A stretch of 64,000 nucleotides of DNA from Toxoplasma gondii ME49 (GCF_000006565.2 NC_031473.1:868001-932000); one strand, 5' to 3'. Numbered from the stretch's first letter, positions 22,439 through 35,242 are shown. The notes: generated by a model not told the origin, from the sequence alone. Translations and numbers: made by a program.

Positions 22439-24459
22439 GATCCGGACACTGACCCATCGAAACTGTTTAGTTCACAGTCACGGGTGTCACGCCACCTCTT
22501 CTTTGAGGCGAATGCGTGGAGACGCGTGTATGATTCGATGGACTTGTGAAAATTTCTTTTCTTCACTTTGTTTTTCGCCCCGTACAACGCTGCGAAGCTT
22601 CCGTAGATCTCAACGGTAGTAGGAGACTACAACCGCTGCAAGGTAGCATACAGAAAAACAAATGTAACAGGATCCCATGGCCGACTTGAGGACACGCCGC
22701 TTCCACCACGTTGGGAACGAAAGACTTTTCTTACTGAGGTGGTACGCGGGCTTAGTTTCTATCTCCACACCAGATACCAAAGGCTTTTTCCAGACCGATT
22801 TTCAGCATGTGCACCTAAAAACACATAGTGTGCTTCAAGTTCAAAGTTGGCGCGTGGGTGTACACACTAGGGAGAGATCATAACTTCCGGCTGTTTGGCA
22901 GCGGTGAAACTCCTATCCTATGGATGCCAATTCGGTAGATGGACTTGTTGTAATCGGTAGGTCGTTTTCCCATCGCCTTGACGATTGTCGCTTTCTGCAC
23001 ACGAACAGCTACACGATGGCGGTACCGTGGTTAAGGGAATTGCAGTTACGGTTTTCCGCAGGATACAAGTTAGGATGAATCGTCTCGCAGCAAAGGTGAA
23101 GCTTTTAATTATCAGTCTCGTCTGCGCACCCGAGTTTCTACAGAAACACGGTGACGTCAGGTGCTGCGATACGAAGAGCGACACGATTCACCATTCAGCT
23201 GACGCTGGCTTACAGGGAGGCTGTGTCGCCAAAGCAACGTTACATGATCAGACCGTCCCCCACGGGAGGGGAGCCCTCCAAAACTGTATCGCTTTCTTCG
23301 TTGGTTGAAATGTAAGAGTTATTTTCGGTATTCCATTCTCGAGAGGTTGCTTAGTTGTATCGGTACCATAGTCTTCCGCGCACGCATAGGAGGCTAGATC
23401 CGGTAGAACGGAAATGTCGGGCGTCTAGTGTGCTGTCCTTACCGCCTAGTGCCCGATGACGGGGTGTTTCGTGGTCACCATGGCATTTCTCTAGTGGCAC
23501 TCCGAAGACACATGGAGAACCCGTATCAAAAATGAAATAGTACTGCCAGGACCATCTTTCTCAGTCAAATATCACCGTCATTTAACTGCTTCCACGACAT
23601 AGACTGGTCGTGAGCTCTTGGCGCTGGCTCGAGCGAGGCCGCAGTGCAGACTTCGTGTTCAGTGGCATCTCCATTACGTGGACGACACAGACGGTGCCGG
23701 CTGCGAGCAAAGTCGCTAAGTGAAGAGAACCTCACTCGTTTTTAATCATCAACGGGTGTTCTGGTGTGGTGCTGCACTGGAGAGGAAGTCTCACTCGCGA
23801 ACATTTTTTTGCGCCAGCCTCCAGGAGACAGCGGTTTCGAACCGAGTGCCCCATAGGCCTGGCAAAGCTTTCCCCTGTTCCACAGGCTACGCACATAGAC
23901 AAACGAGTAGAGGCACCCTTTAACTCTAGGTAACGCTTCTGAACAAGCCGCCCATTTCGATAAGCTTGCTAGTTCGTACGGTGCTACGAATGTCGGCTGC
24001 ATGCACGCGGTGGACAGTCTCAAGTGAGGGGAGACAGCCCCCATTTGGCTTGCTGCCTTGCGAGACGATTCTCCCTGAGCGCAAGCGAAAAAAAACGACG
24101 AAGACACATTGTCTTTTCCGGGATTGACACAGGTCAGGCTGCAGGAGGTCCTTTGATGATTGGAAGCAGAATTATCACCTTCACACGTTTCTGCTGGCCT
24201 TCTACACCGTTTATTCCTCCTTGGGTCCCGACTTTTTTTTCCTCTGTTACGAGCACGCAAGCGCTGTCTACGCGCGCTCACTGGCTTATTGGTGGAGCCT
24301 CCTTTTGTTTTCCGAGTTCCGAAGGGTAACGGAGTTTCTTTTGTCATCCTGTGGTGTAGGAAACTGCCCTGCGATAAGTCCCAGCTGCTTCGCTTCAATT
24401 TTAAGGGGGTCATGGGGTCTTGTCAGGCGGACTGCCAGTTTCCTACCTGGCATCCGCGC
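22439..24459. other. Spacer between PIG-H and B3GLCT
   Basis: PIG-H 3' UTR followed by the B3GLCT promoter and 5' UTR. A 223-codon minus-strand frame (23742-24413) is basic and S/R-rich with no domain, and I treat it as antisense noise. The B3GLCT frame is open upstream to 24160, but that extension lacks features and would bury the signal anchor. Confidence 0.45.
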
Positions 24460-27400
24460 ATGAAATCGATGAGGTTCAGGAATGCGGCTCCTCCGAAAGT
24501 GTGTCTTCTAGTCTTTCTTCTCGCGTCAACTGTCTTCGTAGCATTTGGGAGTTGTGAAACATCAAATGGCGATTCTGTGGAGGTGCAGAAATGTGCTACG
24601 CTCAATCGCGTTGCCGAGCCCCTGCCGTTCTTGCAGAAGAAAACGCTTTTCCTCATTGCCAACGAGCCAGTCCTTGAAAGCCACGTCGTCAGCAATCTTC
24701 TGCATCAGCTCCTTTACACACTGCAGGTCCCAAACAGCCATGTGCAACTGCTTGACGAGGTCCTTCTTTCGGAACATGGAAAAACCAGCCATGCTACCGT
24801 GCTCCCGTGGCTGCTGAATGTCTACCGGGAGTTACCCGCCGGGATAGAGTTTGTCTGGCTTGGCACAGCATACAGTCGCATAGTCGGCCCTTCCCTTGAA
24901 AAGCTTATGGCCCTTCTGGTGTCTGAGGCTCAGGAAATGAATCCACGGAGTCGTGAGTGGTATCCTCTAGGTCTGTGCGCTGGGTACGGTTTAAAGGATC
25001 CAGTTTTGTCGAGAACTCACCATTTTTACCAGGATGATGCGTTTGTGTATCCATTCTTGGATGCGGGACTCCTCATGGATCGGAAGTTTCTCCGCTTTCT
25101 TGACCAAACTGTCAAGGAAGAGGGCACGAAGCTGCCGCCGCGCATCGAGATCGATCCCATTCACGAGCTGTTTAAATTTCTGTATCAAACCCGAGGTTTC
25201 CTCATGCAGCATTCGAATATGTTTTGCCCAAGCTCGCCGATTTCTCGCGACTTCGACCGCGCAGAAGTTCTGTATCCACCTAAACACAAGAGACCAACCA
25301 ATGGCGCCACACCACGCGCTCAGGGAAATGACGACGCTTCTGATGCTGGAGGCGAATACAAGGGAGGAGCGGCCAAGGGGATGCTTGGCAGCCGAAGAAG
25401 TCCGGCACTCAGCACCGCTGAGAAGAAACACATTCAAGGCTGCGTATCCTTCGGTGTAGGGTGTAGACACTCTCCAATTCTTTCTCACCAGTTCTTCGAC
25501 CGGATGATGGAATTTGAGCATGACATCATGGAACGAAAGGAAGCTCTCGCCGAGCAGTATCCCATCGGTGCTGATGTGAGCGACGACCACCCGGAGTTCC
25601 GTGAGAAGGAAGCGGCCCTGATGAAGGAACGCCCTGTCTTCATTGCCGAACCTGAGGTGAGAATGTCCCGATCGTCAAGTGGTTGATACGCGTTGCAAGA
25701 AAATGTCAAGTGGCACAGCGTTGGTGTGGGGCGTGTACTGCGCTTAAACTCACACTGGATGCGTTTTGGTTCCCATTTACTACAAACCCTGGCAGCGAAG
25801 ATGATAGTATGTAACTCCCTTCATGGAATTCACAAGAGCTTTCACGCTACCTATTTGTGCCTAGCGAGTCCCTTAAGGAACATTTGATCCGGTTTCTGCC
25901 CCAAACAAGACTTAACAAATCCGCCCAGCTTTTTACAGACATGCGGTGCCTGGGTGATAGCGACACCAGTAAGACAGCTAGTTTTTATGCTAGAACTATG
26001 CATGTTGGAGCGTGTGAGGAGTAACTCGCATTTAACTGTGTCTTTCAGTGGATTGCGATGTGCGGAGGATTCAGTGTCGTGTTCTTGTTCTCCAGGATGT
26101 TCTAATCGCCGTCAAGACACATCCGGCGAATCACGGAACCCGCGTAAGGCTGCTTAAGAAGCTCTGGGCGGCACCAGATGTGGTAGTTGAAATGGCGCAG
26201 CGCCGAGCAAAAGCGAGCAACAACGCGCACCCGTTCCGAGCCGCAGTCGCAGAACAAGAGCACGCCAGTCTGGAAAAGCACATGCGTAATATCGCGATAG
26301 AATTCTTCACAGACAAGACTGACAGTGGCGCCTCTGGCCCTACAGACATTGTCTCACTTTCAGTAACGTACCCTGGGGAAAAGAGGGCTCTGTGCGAGAA
26401 ATTGCGCGGGATCTTGAAGCACTTCTACCAAAACCACAAAACGAGGAGGTATCTCGTCATCGTCGACGACGATACTCTTGTTAATGTCCGCCACCTGCTG
26501 GATGCGATTTCGATGACCCTGCACCCGCCGATCCCAGCTCGCGTCTTCTTTCGCCAAGCTCTGTCAGACGAGAACGCAATCCGGAAAGCCCACGCGCCGT
26601 ACAAAGCGCTGGCAGAGAGCATCGACTCGTTCCTAGCTGACTGGAAGGCGAAGCGAGCCCTCCGACCACCGTCAGCAGAAAGTGCTCTTCCAGGGAAACG
26701 CGACAGCTCTGCAGCTCCGAAGGAAGGGAGTCCGCAGGGTCGGGGGAACAGAACACAGGGAAAGCATGAAACAGAGGCAGCAGTCGCGACGCCTGCAAAA
26801 AACGCCTTTGTCTCCAAAGCGTATGTGAAGAACCGGGCTGTGGAGGCCTCGCGGGAGCGAGGGAAAAAGCACCCAGACGTGGTCGACCGCATTTCTCCCC
26901 TTTATCTCGGACAGCGGTACTCTTTCGGCCACACGCAGGGGGGGGACCAAGGCAATGGTTACGACTACATCACCATGGGAGGCGGAGTGGTTCTGGATCG
27001 AGAGGCAGTCGAGGAGGTGCTGGAATGCAAAACGTGCCGCTGCCCAGAGGATGGAACTGGAGACGACATGATTCTCGGGCGGTGGATGCATCAACTGAAG
27101 ATTCCCGCTCTCCACGGACGCTGGTTTCACCAGGAGAAGCCGGGAGACTACCACCCCGAGCACCTGCGGATGACGACGCCTGTGAGCTTTCATCGACTGG
27201 AGAAAGAAACTGACAAAACGAAGAAAATTTTCGACAAGTTTGTCGACATTGGAGATGGATTGAACGTCGGTGCTGAAGAAGTGGATGATTTTGAAGCCGT
27301 CGACTGGATCGACTTCGACTGGCAACAAGTTGAAGACGCCGTATGGCATGATCACGACGACGGCGAAGGTGACTTCGATGACGGGGAAGACGAGGAACTG

Positions 27401-27568
27401 AGTCTACATTCAATTGTACAACGAATTGTGGAAGAAGGGAAGAAACAAGGGAAACACAACATGTCGCCAGACGATATTGCTGACCACCTTGAAAAGGAAG
27501 TAAAGGAACAGGAGGAAAAAGAAAAAGCGCAAAAAGAAGACTGGAGCTGGCTCCACGACGAGCTCTGA
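24460..27568 (+). CDS. B3GLCT: Beta-1,3-glucosyltransferase of O-fucose (B3GLCT)
   Basis: Two exons (24460-25656 and 26096-27568, phase 0) give about 889 residues. B3GLCT adds glucose to O-fucose on thrombospondin type 1 repeats in the ER; in T. gondii the substrate is micronemal adhesin MIC2. An N-terminal hydrophobic segment (KVCLLVFLLASTVFVAFGS) acts as signal peptide or anchor. Exon 2 opens with DVLIAVKTHPANHGTR, the fringe-family strand-helix. The metal-binding motif VIVDDD is at about 521-526. The acceptor-side block GGGVVLDREA...GDDMILGRWM and the signature FHQEKPGDYHPEHL...PVSFH follow, as in animal B3GLCT. The last four residues are HDEL, an ER retrieval signal. The C-terminal 90 residues are highly acidic. 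The acceptor at 26095 was chosen because the earlier one at 26048 breaks phase. The protein is much longer than human B3GLCT (about 500), mainly from charged insertions and the tail. Confidence 0.92.
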
Positions 27569-29259
27569 TCAAAATCACTTAATCTGTATGTGATCTTAGA
27601 CTGCAAGACGGTAAACTCACTCTGCCAGAGCGTGTAGAACGATTTGGGGGAAACGTGGTCTGTTGGGTGTTACACAAACTAAGCGGGTATATTTTCACTG
27701 CTTTTTATGGTTGACGCCAAACTCCCAGCTCCGCCTCAAGGCGAAATGAGATGCAAGCAAATGTACGGGTTTTTTTGCGTGTAAGCTGCACCAGAGTCGA
27801 TCGTAAACTACGGTATGAGTGTCGTATGTTCACGCGAGCGTGAAACCCTGAAACCGGGGGATCAGAGAGCTGTGTTAACTACCCTGATGTGGTTTGTTAG
27901 CTACCGAGAAGGGAGGGGATGGCGATCCAGGCAACTCTCTTCTTACAGTTTCTGTAAAGAATGTCACGAGTGTTTGTGCATGAAGAATCTAGTGAAAAGT
28001 GATTTCATCGCTGTCTCAGTACTTTCTTTACAACATAGCAAGCGGCGAAGCCCAAACCGTGGCAGTCAGCTTCCTTTGCCAGAACATAGGGTTCTGGCGC
28101 CCCCTGCAATGAATTTAGCTAACCCAAGCGGGATGTCTCCTTGCGGCTATACAAACAGTAGGTATCGCAATCAAGTGGTAGACGTCAAAACGCTAGACAC
28201 CTTGGGCGCTTTTAGAACGCTCTGCCCCGTCCGTTGAAACGGTTTACTTAGCACGTGACATCTGAAGGCGCGGAGGGGCTGGCTTCCTTTACGTAGAAAG
28301 AACTCACAGAAACGAGAGGTGCAACGTAATTGAGTCCCGAAAATCTGGGCGAGTCATAGACAGCGTCACCACTAAAGCTGCGGAAGAAAGGTAATGGAAG
28401 TGGCAGGAAGGTGCTGATTTCGTTGGAACCACATGGGTCGCCTGTGTCCGCGATTGGTCACGGCCTTCGCAAAGCGCGTCTTCCACCTGTTGTAGTTACC
28501 CTTTTTCTTACCTTGGTGATTCCGTGGCTGCTCGGACACAAGACTCAACTCTTCACCACCTGGCATTCGAGCGGGAAAAGTCCTCCAGATGTTGCTTTTC
28601 GCATCATGTGCAAGGGACTGCTTCATCCAAGTGGCTGCACGCACGACCTGAATGTGTGATTATCGAACACGTGAATGTTAGTCATTGATTTTCTGTGTTC
28701 AAGCGGTGTAGAACTGGCCAAAAGATGGGTTCTGCTTTGTACAAAGTACCTTGCGTCTCACCACCCACCAGTTTGTTTCCCATCAAATTTTGTCACCACA
28801 TTGTTGCATGTCCAACCACATGTAGGTAAATAGCTTCCCTCACAGAGTTGCTTGGAAAAAGACGCTCGGAAAGTTAACCTCAGCACTGCGGCATTATCGC
28901 CTTCAGATAAGAGTGCATTGAACCAGTTTAACATTCATAACGCTTCTCTTCTTCCGGAAATCGCATCGACCATGGTTCATGCACTGTCAAAAAGACGACT
29001 GGTGGAGGCAGACCGCATCGTTCGACGACATGAAGCAGCTGCTGTGGCACACATCAAAAGTCAAACGAAAAATCGATGTAAGTGCAATGCTATCGCGTCT
29101 GAGCGCCGGAGCATAACACAATAACGCCGGTCGGTCTATGCGTCAGTGAGGAAGCCATTCCAACACGCCTATGTACAAAAACAGATGGTTGTATACTTCA
29201 GTTCCTGTTCTTCCATCAACGGAATGTATCAGGCAATCTCTCTTGACGCAAGTGTCACG
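27569..29259. other. Spacer between B3GLCT and the tetraspan gene
   Basis: Contains the B3GLCT 3' UTR and the downstream flank of the minus-strand tetraspan gene. One coding-like plus-strand exon (28846-29077) is listed separately. Nothing else has support. Confidence 0.4.
28846..29077 (+). CDS. Orphan coding-like exon
   Basis: A 232-base plus-strand segment lies between an acceptor (ccctcacag, ending 28845) and a consensus gtaagt donor (29078). It is open in phase 0 to phase 1 and encodes about 77 residues, helix-like: NQFNIHNASLLPEIASTM, then a basic helix with VEADRIVRRHEAAAVAHI. The composition is convincingly protein-like. I could not find matching upstream or downstream exons, and the next gene on this side runs in the opposite direction from 29260. 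Confidence 0.4.
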
Positions 29260-30593
29260 CTAAATTCCCTCATTCCAAGGAGTCAGTGGCCTGAGTATCG
29301 AGAGAACAACGAAGTTCGTTCGCTCTGACGGCTGTGAAAAGTGGCTTTCAAAATGGGAGGAATACTTGGTATAAAAAAAGAAAGCTAGAAGTGCACAGAT
29401 GGTCATACACCAACTTCCAGTGTAAATCATGAGATAGCGGTACAAGTCGCTGCTAGAATTGACAATGAAGTCATCCGCCGAAACGCCTCTAGCTGCGAGG
29501 CCTTCGCACCTGGAGGCCTCCGTCGACTCCCAGTCTGGATTTGATTCGATTGCCAAGGAGCTGTAAGAATTTTTGAATAGAAGGCAAATCTCCGGAATTG
29601 AGAAGGAACAGGCTGAAGGGTCATCAAGTGGGATAAAGTACAGAAAAAAGGTAGACTGCAGGAAGTCGCCGTCGTTACAGTTCTGTGAAGAGCCAGATAG
29701 TTGCTCGGTCTCCGCTGAAGCGAATGCAGTGACACAAAGTAACCATGAACTGTGCAAACACGGATAGTGGCGTTGAATGTGATCTCGATGTGGCCCCGTC
29801 AGCACGCTGTCGTCGACGCGTATGTCAGCTGTAGCAGCATGGAATCGACGTACCATAGCTACTGGAACACTCCGCTACGCTTCCCGAGTGAACACCTCTC
29901 CCTCTTAAATGTACCTCCTTCCAATTAGACAACCAGGGAGTATCACTTAAGCCTCTATTCAACTGGCCATAGTCGTACACTTGATAGGACAATACTGTCG
30001 AAAGCTCCTTATATGTGATTTTGTTTACCAATCGTTAAACAGGCAGCTGTGCCCCCATACCAGGCCCTGCAGTTCCTCACAGCCTGCAATCCGAGATTGG
30101 ACCAACGTCTGGAGCACCATGCGGTAGGAGTGGCAAAGATCCACACGATGTTGACAATACTGATGCCAATCAAGACAAAGAAGCATAGCGATATAAACCA
30201 GGGCAGCCACTTGACTATAAAGCCGACCCTATCCGTCCAGTGACCCATTGGCTTAAAGTCTCCTAAAGCATGCGCACTGAACAGGCCAGTGACTCGGCTC
30301 ATCAACAATGCTGACAGTCCCATTATGCCCGCGGTGACCATTACCGCTACAAAATTAGTCCTGATAAGGTTCTTTGCCACGGCACCACAACGGTAGTTGA
30401 TGAAGAAGGAGGCGTCTGAGGTTAATACGTGCAGAATAAAAGTGAAGACGATTCCAGCAGCACAACAGCCAGCCAGAAGATTGAAATAAAACAACATTCT
30501 CCAAGTATTTCTCCGACGTTCCCAGTTAAAACGAAAAGTCCAAAACCACCTTGTCCAGGCTGACGAACGCCGAAGGCGTCGACCCATTTCCAT
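29260..30593 (-). CDS. Four-TM tetraspan membrane protein, unknown function
   Basis: Two exons (30593-30029 and 29828-29260, phase 1) give 377 residues from ATG 30593. An in-frame GTG at 30596 is discounted. A basic, tryptophan-rich cytosolic N terminus (RRLRRSSAWTRW) precedes TM1 (33-57), TM2 (about 80-104) and TM3 (127-153). A long loop of some 165 residues with several cysteines follows, then TM4 (320-340) and a short cytosolic tail. The topology, three close TMs plus a large cysteine-containing loop before TM4, is that of tetraspanins, but I do not see the CCG motif in the loop, so I call it tetraspan rather than tetraspanin. Localisation is not shown by the sequence. It could also be a claudin-like or parasite-specific four-pass protein. 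Confidence 0.68.
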
Positions 30594-33427
30594 CACGACT
30601 ATTTTGAAAATAAATATGAACTCAAGAAAACAGGGTTACCGCTTTTTTCTGATGTAAAAGGATCGATTCAAAAAAGCAGTGGGTACGTCTTGGAGGTGCT
30701 CACAAGAGGCATCTCAACTGTGCCACGGAGCTCTTGACTCTCTGGGTCCATTGGTGGAACTGGCGGTTAAGGTGATCACTAGAAAAGTGCAACTGTTGAA
30801 TCCATGAGCCACGGTACTGCGAAAAATAGTAAAGCGATAACCGCGTCAACTAGCTCGCTTGAGGCCGCGTCTTGGCGGGTCGCCCTCAACTTCGTCACTT
30901 CTGCTGTTCTGGAAGTTGCGACAGTTTTGTTTTTTATTGTTTGACTCGTTGCCGCCTGTCTGACCATCAGTGGGGGGTACTTTTTTTTTCTTGCTGAGGG
31001 TGCCTTGATTTTGGCGCTGAAGGCTCTGTTGACGGGCACAACGCCGGTCGTCGGGCATCTGTATGATGCGTCTCGAGAAGGAGCATCCTTCTGAAGAGCG
31101 AGTCCTATCAAACCTATAAGAATTTCAGCAAACTAAAAAGCGGCATGGACGCATATTAGGGAGTTGGATGCTGGGGCAGGAACTACGACTCGAGAACTCT
31201 GGGTTCCTTGTTGATTTACAACTCGTTGAAACGTGCAAATAAAGCAGAAGTTTTTTGTTTGGACCGCCTGGTGTTCTCTCCAATTGGACCCATCGGTAAG
31301 TGCTTACGATGTGAATTTCGTAGAGCACCAGAAGTGAGGCCTTCAGAGTACGCTTCGACAGGAATTCAGCCAGGAGCATCATGAATTTTACCAGTGGTAA
31401 AGAAAATACACAGGCAGACTATCTCTCACATGCTGCGGGACAATGCTGCGTTGCAGTCCACGCCAGCCTGGTGCATTTGTTTTGCCGATAAACGCGCTTT
31501 GGCTCGAGGCCGTTGTCGACAGGACAGAGCAGGGGACGTAGCAACTTGTGATGCGAAGGCCTCGTTGGCCGTTAGTGTTTCGGCCGCGGGAAGCAAAATG
31601 CTGGAGCCACTTGTTAGGGAAAAATCGTATACTGTGAAGTGACCCTGTGGATGGCTGAAACCAAGAGTTTCGACATCCCTATTTCAAACTCAGTTGCAGA
31701 CCATCTGTTTGGCATTTTCCGATTATGGTGCGTTATCATGGTCAGGGCAGAATCGAAGCTCTACCGTCGCCTCGTTGCTGGGCTAGTGGTCCCCTCCGGC
31801 CCCAACGTATTCCGGCACGTCGACCAATAAGTACACGGGTAAAACGAGTGCCCCACTGCAACAGTCAAATGAGTAATCTAATGGAGCTGAAGTCAACTGA
31901 CCCAGTTTTGGCGCATCCTTTTGACATAGTGATGGCATTTCTTTCAGAAGACGCTGAACAGTTAGCTCACAGCTTGCAAGCAACGTCAAGGACCCCCCAC
32001 CCTGTGTGCATGGAATCATGCAGTTCGGCCTCAGCACCCTTATACCGCCTCTTCAAGAGGTGAAGTTACAAATAGACGCTACGCTCCACCATTGGCTGGT
32101 TCGCAGACAGTTAAAGTTTCCATTACTAGGGTACGTCAATATTCATTCCGTTCTTAACTAGACAACACCACATCATTCATTTTTCAAACGAGGGAACGGA
32201 CTGCAGAGATCACTAAGAGCACTGCAGAAGCTGAGCAAAACCATTGTTATTCCGCCTGTGGAACCACTGCAAACTGTCGTGACTGTTTTCTTTACCGAGT
32301 GGATCTGTGCTTTGAATTGATCTCGTCTTCGTTCACGCAACTAAACTCCACCTGAGTTCCACGCCACTGGCCATAAAAAGGCAAAACTACTTTCGGTTGA
32401 AAACGCCTGCACAGATCCATTCAACTGTTTAAAAAAAACATCTGAGTAGTAGTTTCCCAACCTTGTTAATACGAGTGCTAACAGTAATCCTTACACTGCG
32501 GGTCGACCGTTTCATAATTCAGAGATAGTGTGACGTGAATCGATATCCACTCTGCCGTAACACTGCTTAATTGGTAATGCATTGATTTAATTATCGTACA
32601 ACACTCGGATGGTTATTGAGAGGCACTCACGAGTGCAAAACCATAACTTCGTCGAGACACCTATGCCCCGGGATGGTAAAAACGTCGGAAGTGCCACCGG
32701 AACGGCTTTTATCTTTCACTGGTGTAGCGTTGCTTTCGAGGTTAAAGAATGCACAGTTTTCCGCACTTTGTCCCATGTGAAGTGTCTTGAAAGAGAAAAA
32801 CTCCTACGAAAACTACAACTGGCGCCATGGCGGTATGCTCTGTGAACTCATTCTGTGAACAGTCTTGGGAGGCTTTGCAATTCTCGTTCTGTTGTCGCGG
32901 AACCAGGCCTTAACTAAACCATGGGGGAAGCCGTTCCCGCCTTGACCTGCCAGCACGTAATATATGTGGTGCTCAATTCTTTCCTACACTGTGCGGGATC
33001 CAAAATAAGATTGTTTCATAAGACATCCATTTAGATTTAAAGCAGTAATCGGTGTGATTGTCACGGTACGGTCGTTCGCCTTCTTAGACCCCGATCGTTC
33101 TTGTTGAAGGCCATCTGTGCAACTGCGCCTGCAACATAATAGCAGGCGTCGCCACTGCCACACCGTGTAAGCCTCCACCAGAGCGGGGATGCATGGAAAG
33201 CTACAGCGACACATCTTGTCCGAAGACTCCAGACACTTTCCGCAGGCCGCTGCTTTAGTAGAATTTGTGGAACTGTTCCTAGCCACTCCCGGCAACTCTG
33301 ACCTGGGGGAGAATGAGTTTGAGAGTGTCCACGGAACAAAGCCACTAGGACGAAAAACGAACTTTTGGTGGAAGAGTCCGGACGACACAAAACCGACTTT
33401 TCAGACGAAAAAGAGGAGGCAATACAT
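30594..33427. other. Spacer between tetraspan and eL22 genes
   Basis: Upstream of the tetraspan gene and downstream of eL22. A 110-codon minus frame (30779-31111) ends in a hydrophobic segment (VIALLFFAVPWLM) that could be a tail anchor. It crosses an A/T homopolymer run and overlaps a second minus frame (30846-31058), so I do not call it. A plus frame at 33189-33431 looks protein-like but lies antisense to the likely eL22 3' UTR. Confidence 0.35.
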
Positions 33428-35242
33428 TTAAGCCGCTGTTTCGTCTTCCTGAGGCATCTGGAAGTACCGCAACTCATACACTGTATCGCGGCTGCTGACC
33501 ACGCGCATGAAGTCGCGCAGCATCTGCTTCTTGAGATATTTCTTCGTCAGGTACTGCAGAACACACCCACAGAAAGGACGAAAGCTAATGAAATTCTGTC
33601 TCCCGCGCACAGCAAGCACTCTGAAACAACGAGCGATGGCTCTTTTTTTTTGCTGACTCATGTCGTCCCTCTTCGCCAAATTATCATAGAAAAATCATCG
33701 AACAGAAACAAAAGGGCAACCAACTCGGTCGAACATATTTCTCCGCACGCTTAAAAACAGTCACATCTATTCATACTAGGTTCTTGTTCACTTGTAACAT
33801 CTATACCGAATTCCGGTTCCACGACAGTAAAGAACCGTAACATGCCCAGGGATTAAATGCACTACGGAGCGGCTAGCACGAGTCAGTTGCCACATTATTC
33901 ATCATCAGCAAATGGTTGTCGCAAAGATACTTCCAACGTACAACGCTTTGATGATCACTGTAACTGCGTTTCTGGATAATCCGACCACTCGAACAGAACG
34001 TCACCACAGTAGTAAGCAGTCCTCGGCTTCCCAGGACCCCGTTAACGCACTGAACATCCAAGTGTCACCATCTGGGGTTTGCGGCTTTCAATCAGCACGC
34101 TTACCTTGATGTATCTCTTCGAGAAAGGCAGTTCAGCGGTCACAAACACCTTCGCCTTTTCGCGGGAGACTTGGACGCGGTCGCCCAGGTTGTTGCACTT
34201 GCCATCTACCTTGATGTGCGTCTGCAAGAATCGTTCCTGCAGGAAGCCATGTTCACCAGAACAGACAACCATTTTTCTTACCGAATCTTTCTGCCTAGGG
34301 AAGAGACTCATCCTTTACCGTCAGCAGAACAAAGAACGCTCGACCTGACATGAGATGGTCCCAGCACCCTACGGAGTAAGGACACGTTTGAACAGGAAGC
34401 CTCTCGAAATTCATGCGTGCACACCTGCCTTGTCATACAGTTCCCGAAAATATACTGACACAGGTCTGCGGCGATGTGAACAATCCCAACGTACCAAACG
34501 CATGTATTCAAAATGAACATGTTTCTACCATCGAGGAGTCGCCCCCTCAAGGGAGATCGAGAACGTAGAAAGTCTAATTGGTGAGCACCAATAAGTACAT
34601 CAGGGTTGACCCGTGCCAAAAAGCCAGTTTCGAGGACCCGCTCGCGAAGCCGCCGGTGCGGTGCACGTTTCAGGTGAGCACCATCCAGTATTGCCACAAC
34701 AGCCAGAAAGCATCCATCTGAACGGAACATCGATAACTATGTCACTTCTGTAGTACGGTGACAATGGAGGACTACCACGTGATGACGGTATCCAAACGTG
34801 TGAACTGGGGGGCGTGACCGTTTCTAGACTCTTCTTCGGTGAAAGCGCGGGGAGAAAACACGAGGAAAGATCCAACATGTCGCCCAGACCCAGAGAAAAT
34901 CTAGCGGCTAGAGGTGACGGTGAAGAAAAAATACGAAAAAACACACAACAAACACAGCATTCGCAGAAACAATGTTTGTATCTCCACTCCCGGGACACGG
35001 GTGGGGCGACGAAACGTCAGCGCATGTATCGCGTTGACTAATTTGCATTCCTGGAAAGACCTCCTGAATCCTCATTTCCACCCCAAGCAACAGCGTACCA
35101 GTCCCTTGGCCTCGATAATGTTGTCGTCCACAGGTTTCTGACAGTCGACGGTAAACTTCACCTTGACCGGTTTCGCTGCGGCGCCTTTCTTCCCACCAGC
35201 GCCACGGCCAGAGCCTGCCGCCCTCATGTGGGCCTTCGCCAT
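33428..35242 (-). CDS. RPL22: Cytosolic 60S ribosomal protein eL22
   Basis: Three exons (35242-35099, 34236-34105 and 33553-33428, all phase 0) give 133 residues, close to the family's 120-130. eL22 is a eukaryote-specific large-subunit protein near the exit tunnel. The N terminus is a short G/K/A-rich basic stretch ([19 protein letters not shown]). The conserved body follows: [48 protein letters not shown], then [19 protein letters not shown] and YELRYFQM, with an acidic end. The start is the first ATG. A gcttcctgcag acceptor fixes exon 2. A candidate ribosomal-protein promoter motif lies 216 bp upstream. Confidence 0.95.

Noticed and set aside
23742..24413. 223-codon minus-strand frame
   Set aside because: Antisense to the B3GLCT 5' flank, basic and low in hydrophobic structure, no recognisable domain or splice partner.
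26048..26095. Earlier acceptor for B3GLCT exon 2
   Set aside because: Using the AG at 26047-26048 puts the exon out of frame and meets a stop. The AG at 26094-26095 keeps phase and starts with the conserved DVLIAVKT.
30779..31111. Possible tail-anchored protein on the minus strand
   Set aside because: Crosses a long A/T homopolymer where frame is unreliable, overlaps a second minus-strand frame, and shows no family signature beyond a hydrophobic end.
33189..33431. 80-codon plus frame with protein-like composition
   Set aside because: Lies antisense to the likely eL22 3' UTR, with no splice partner and a weak start context. Could be re-examined if plus-strand RNA exists.
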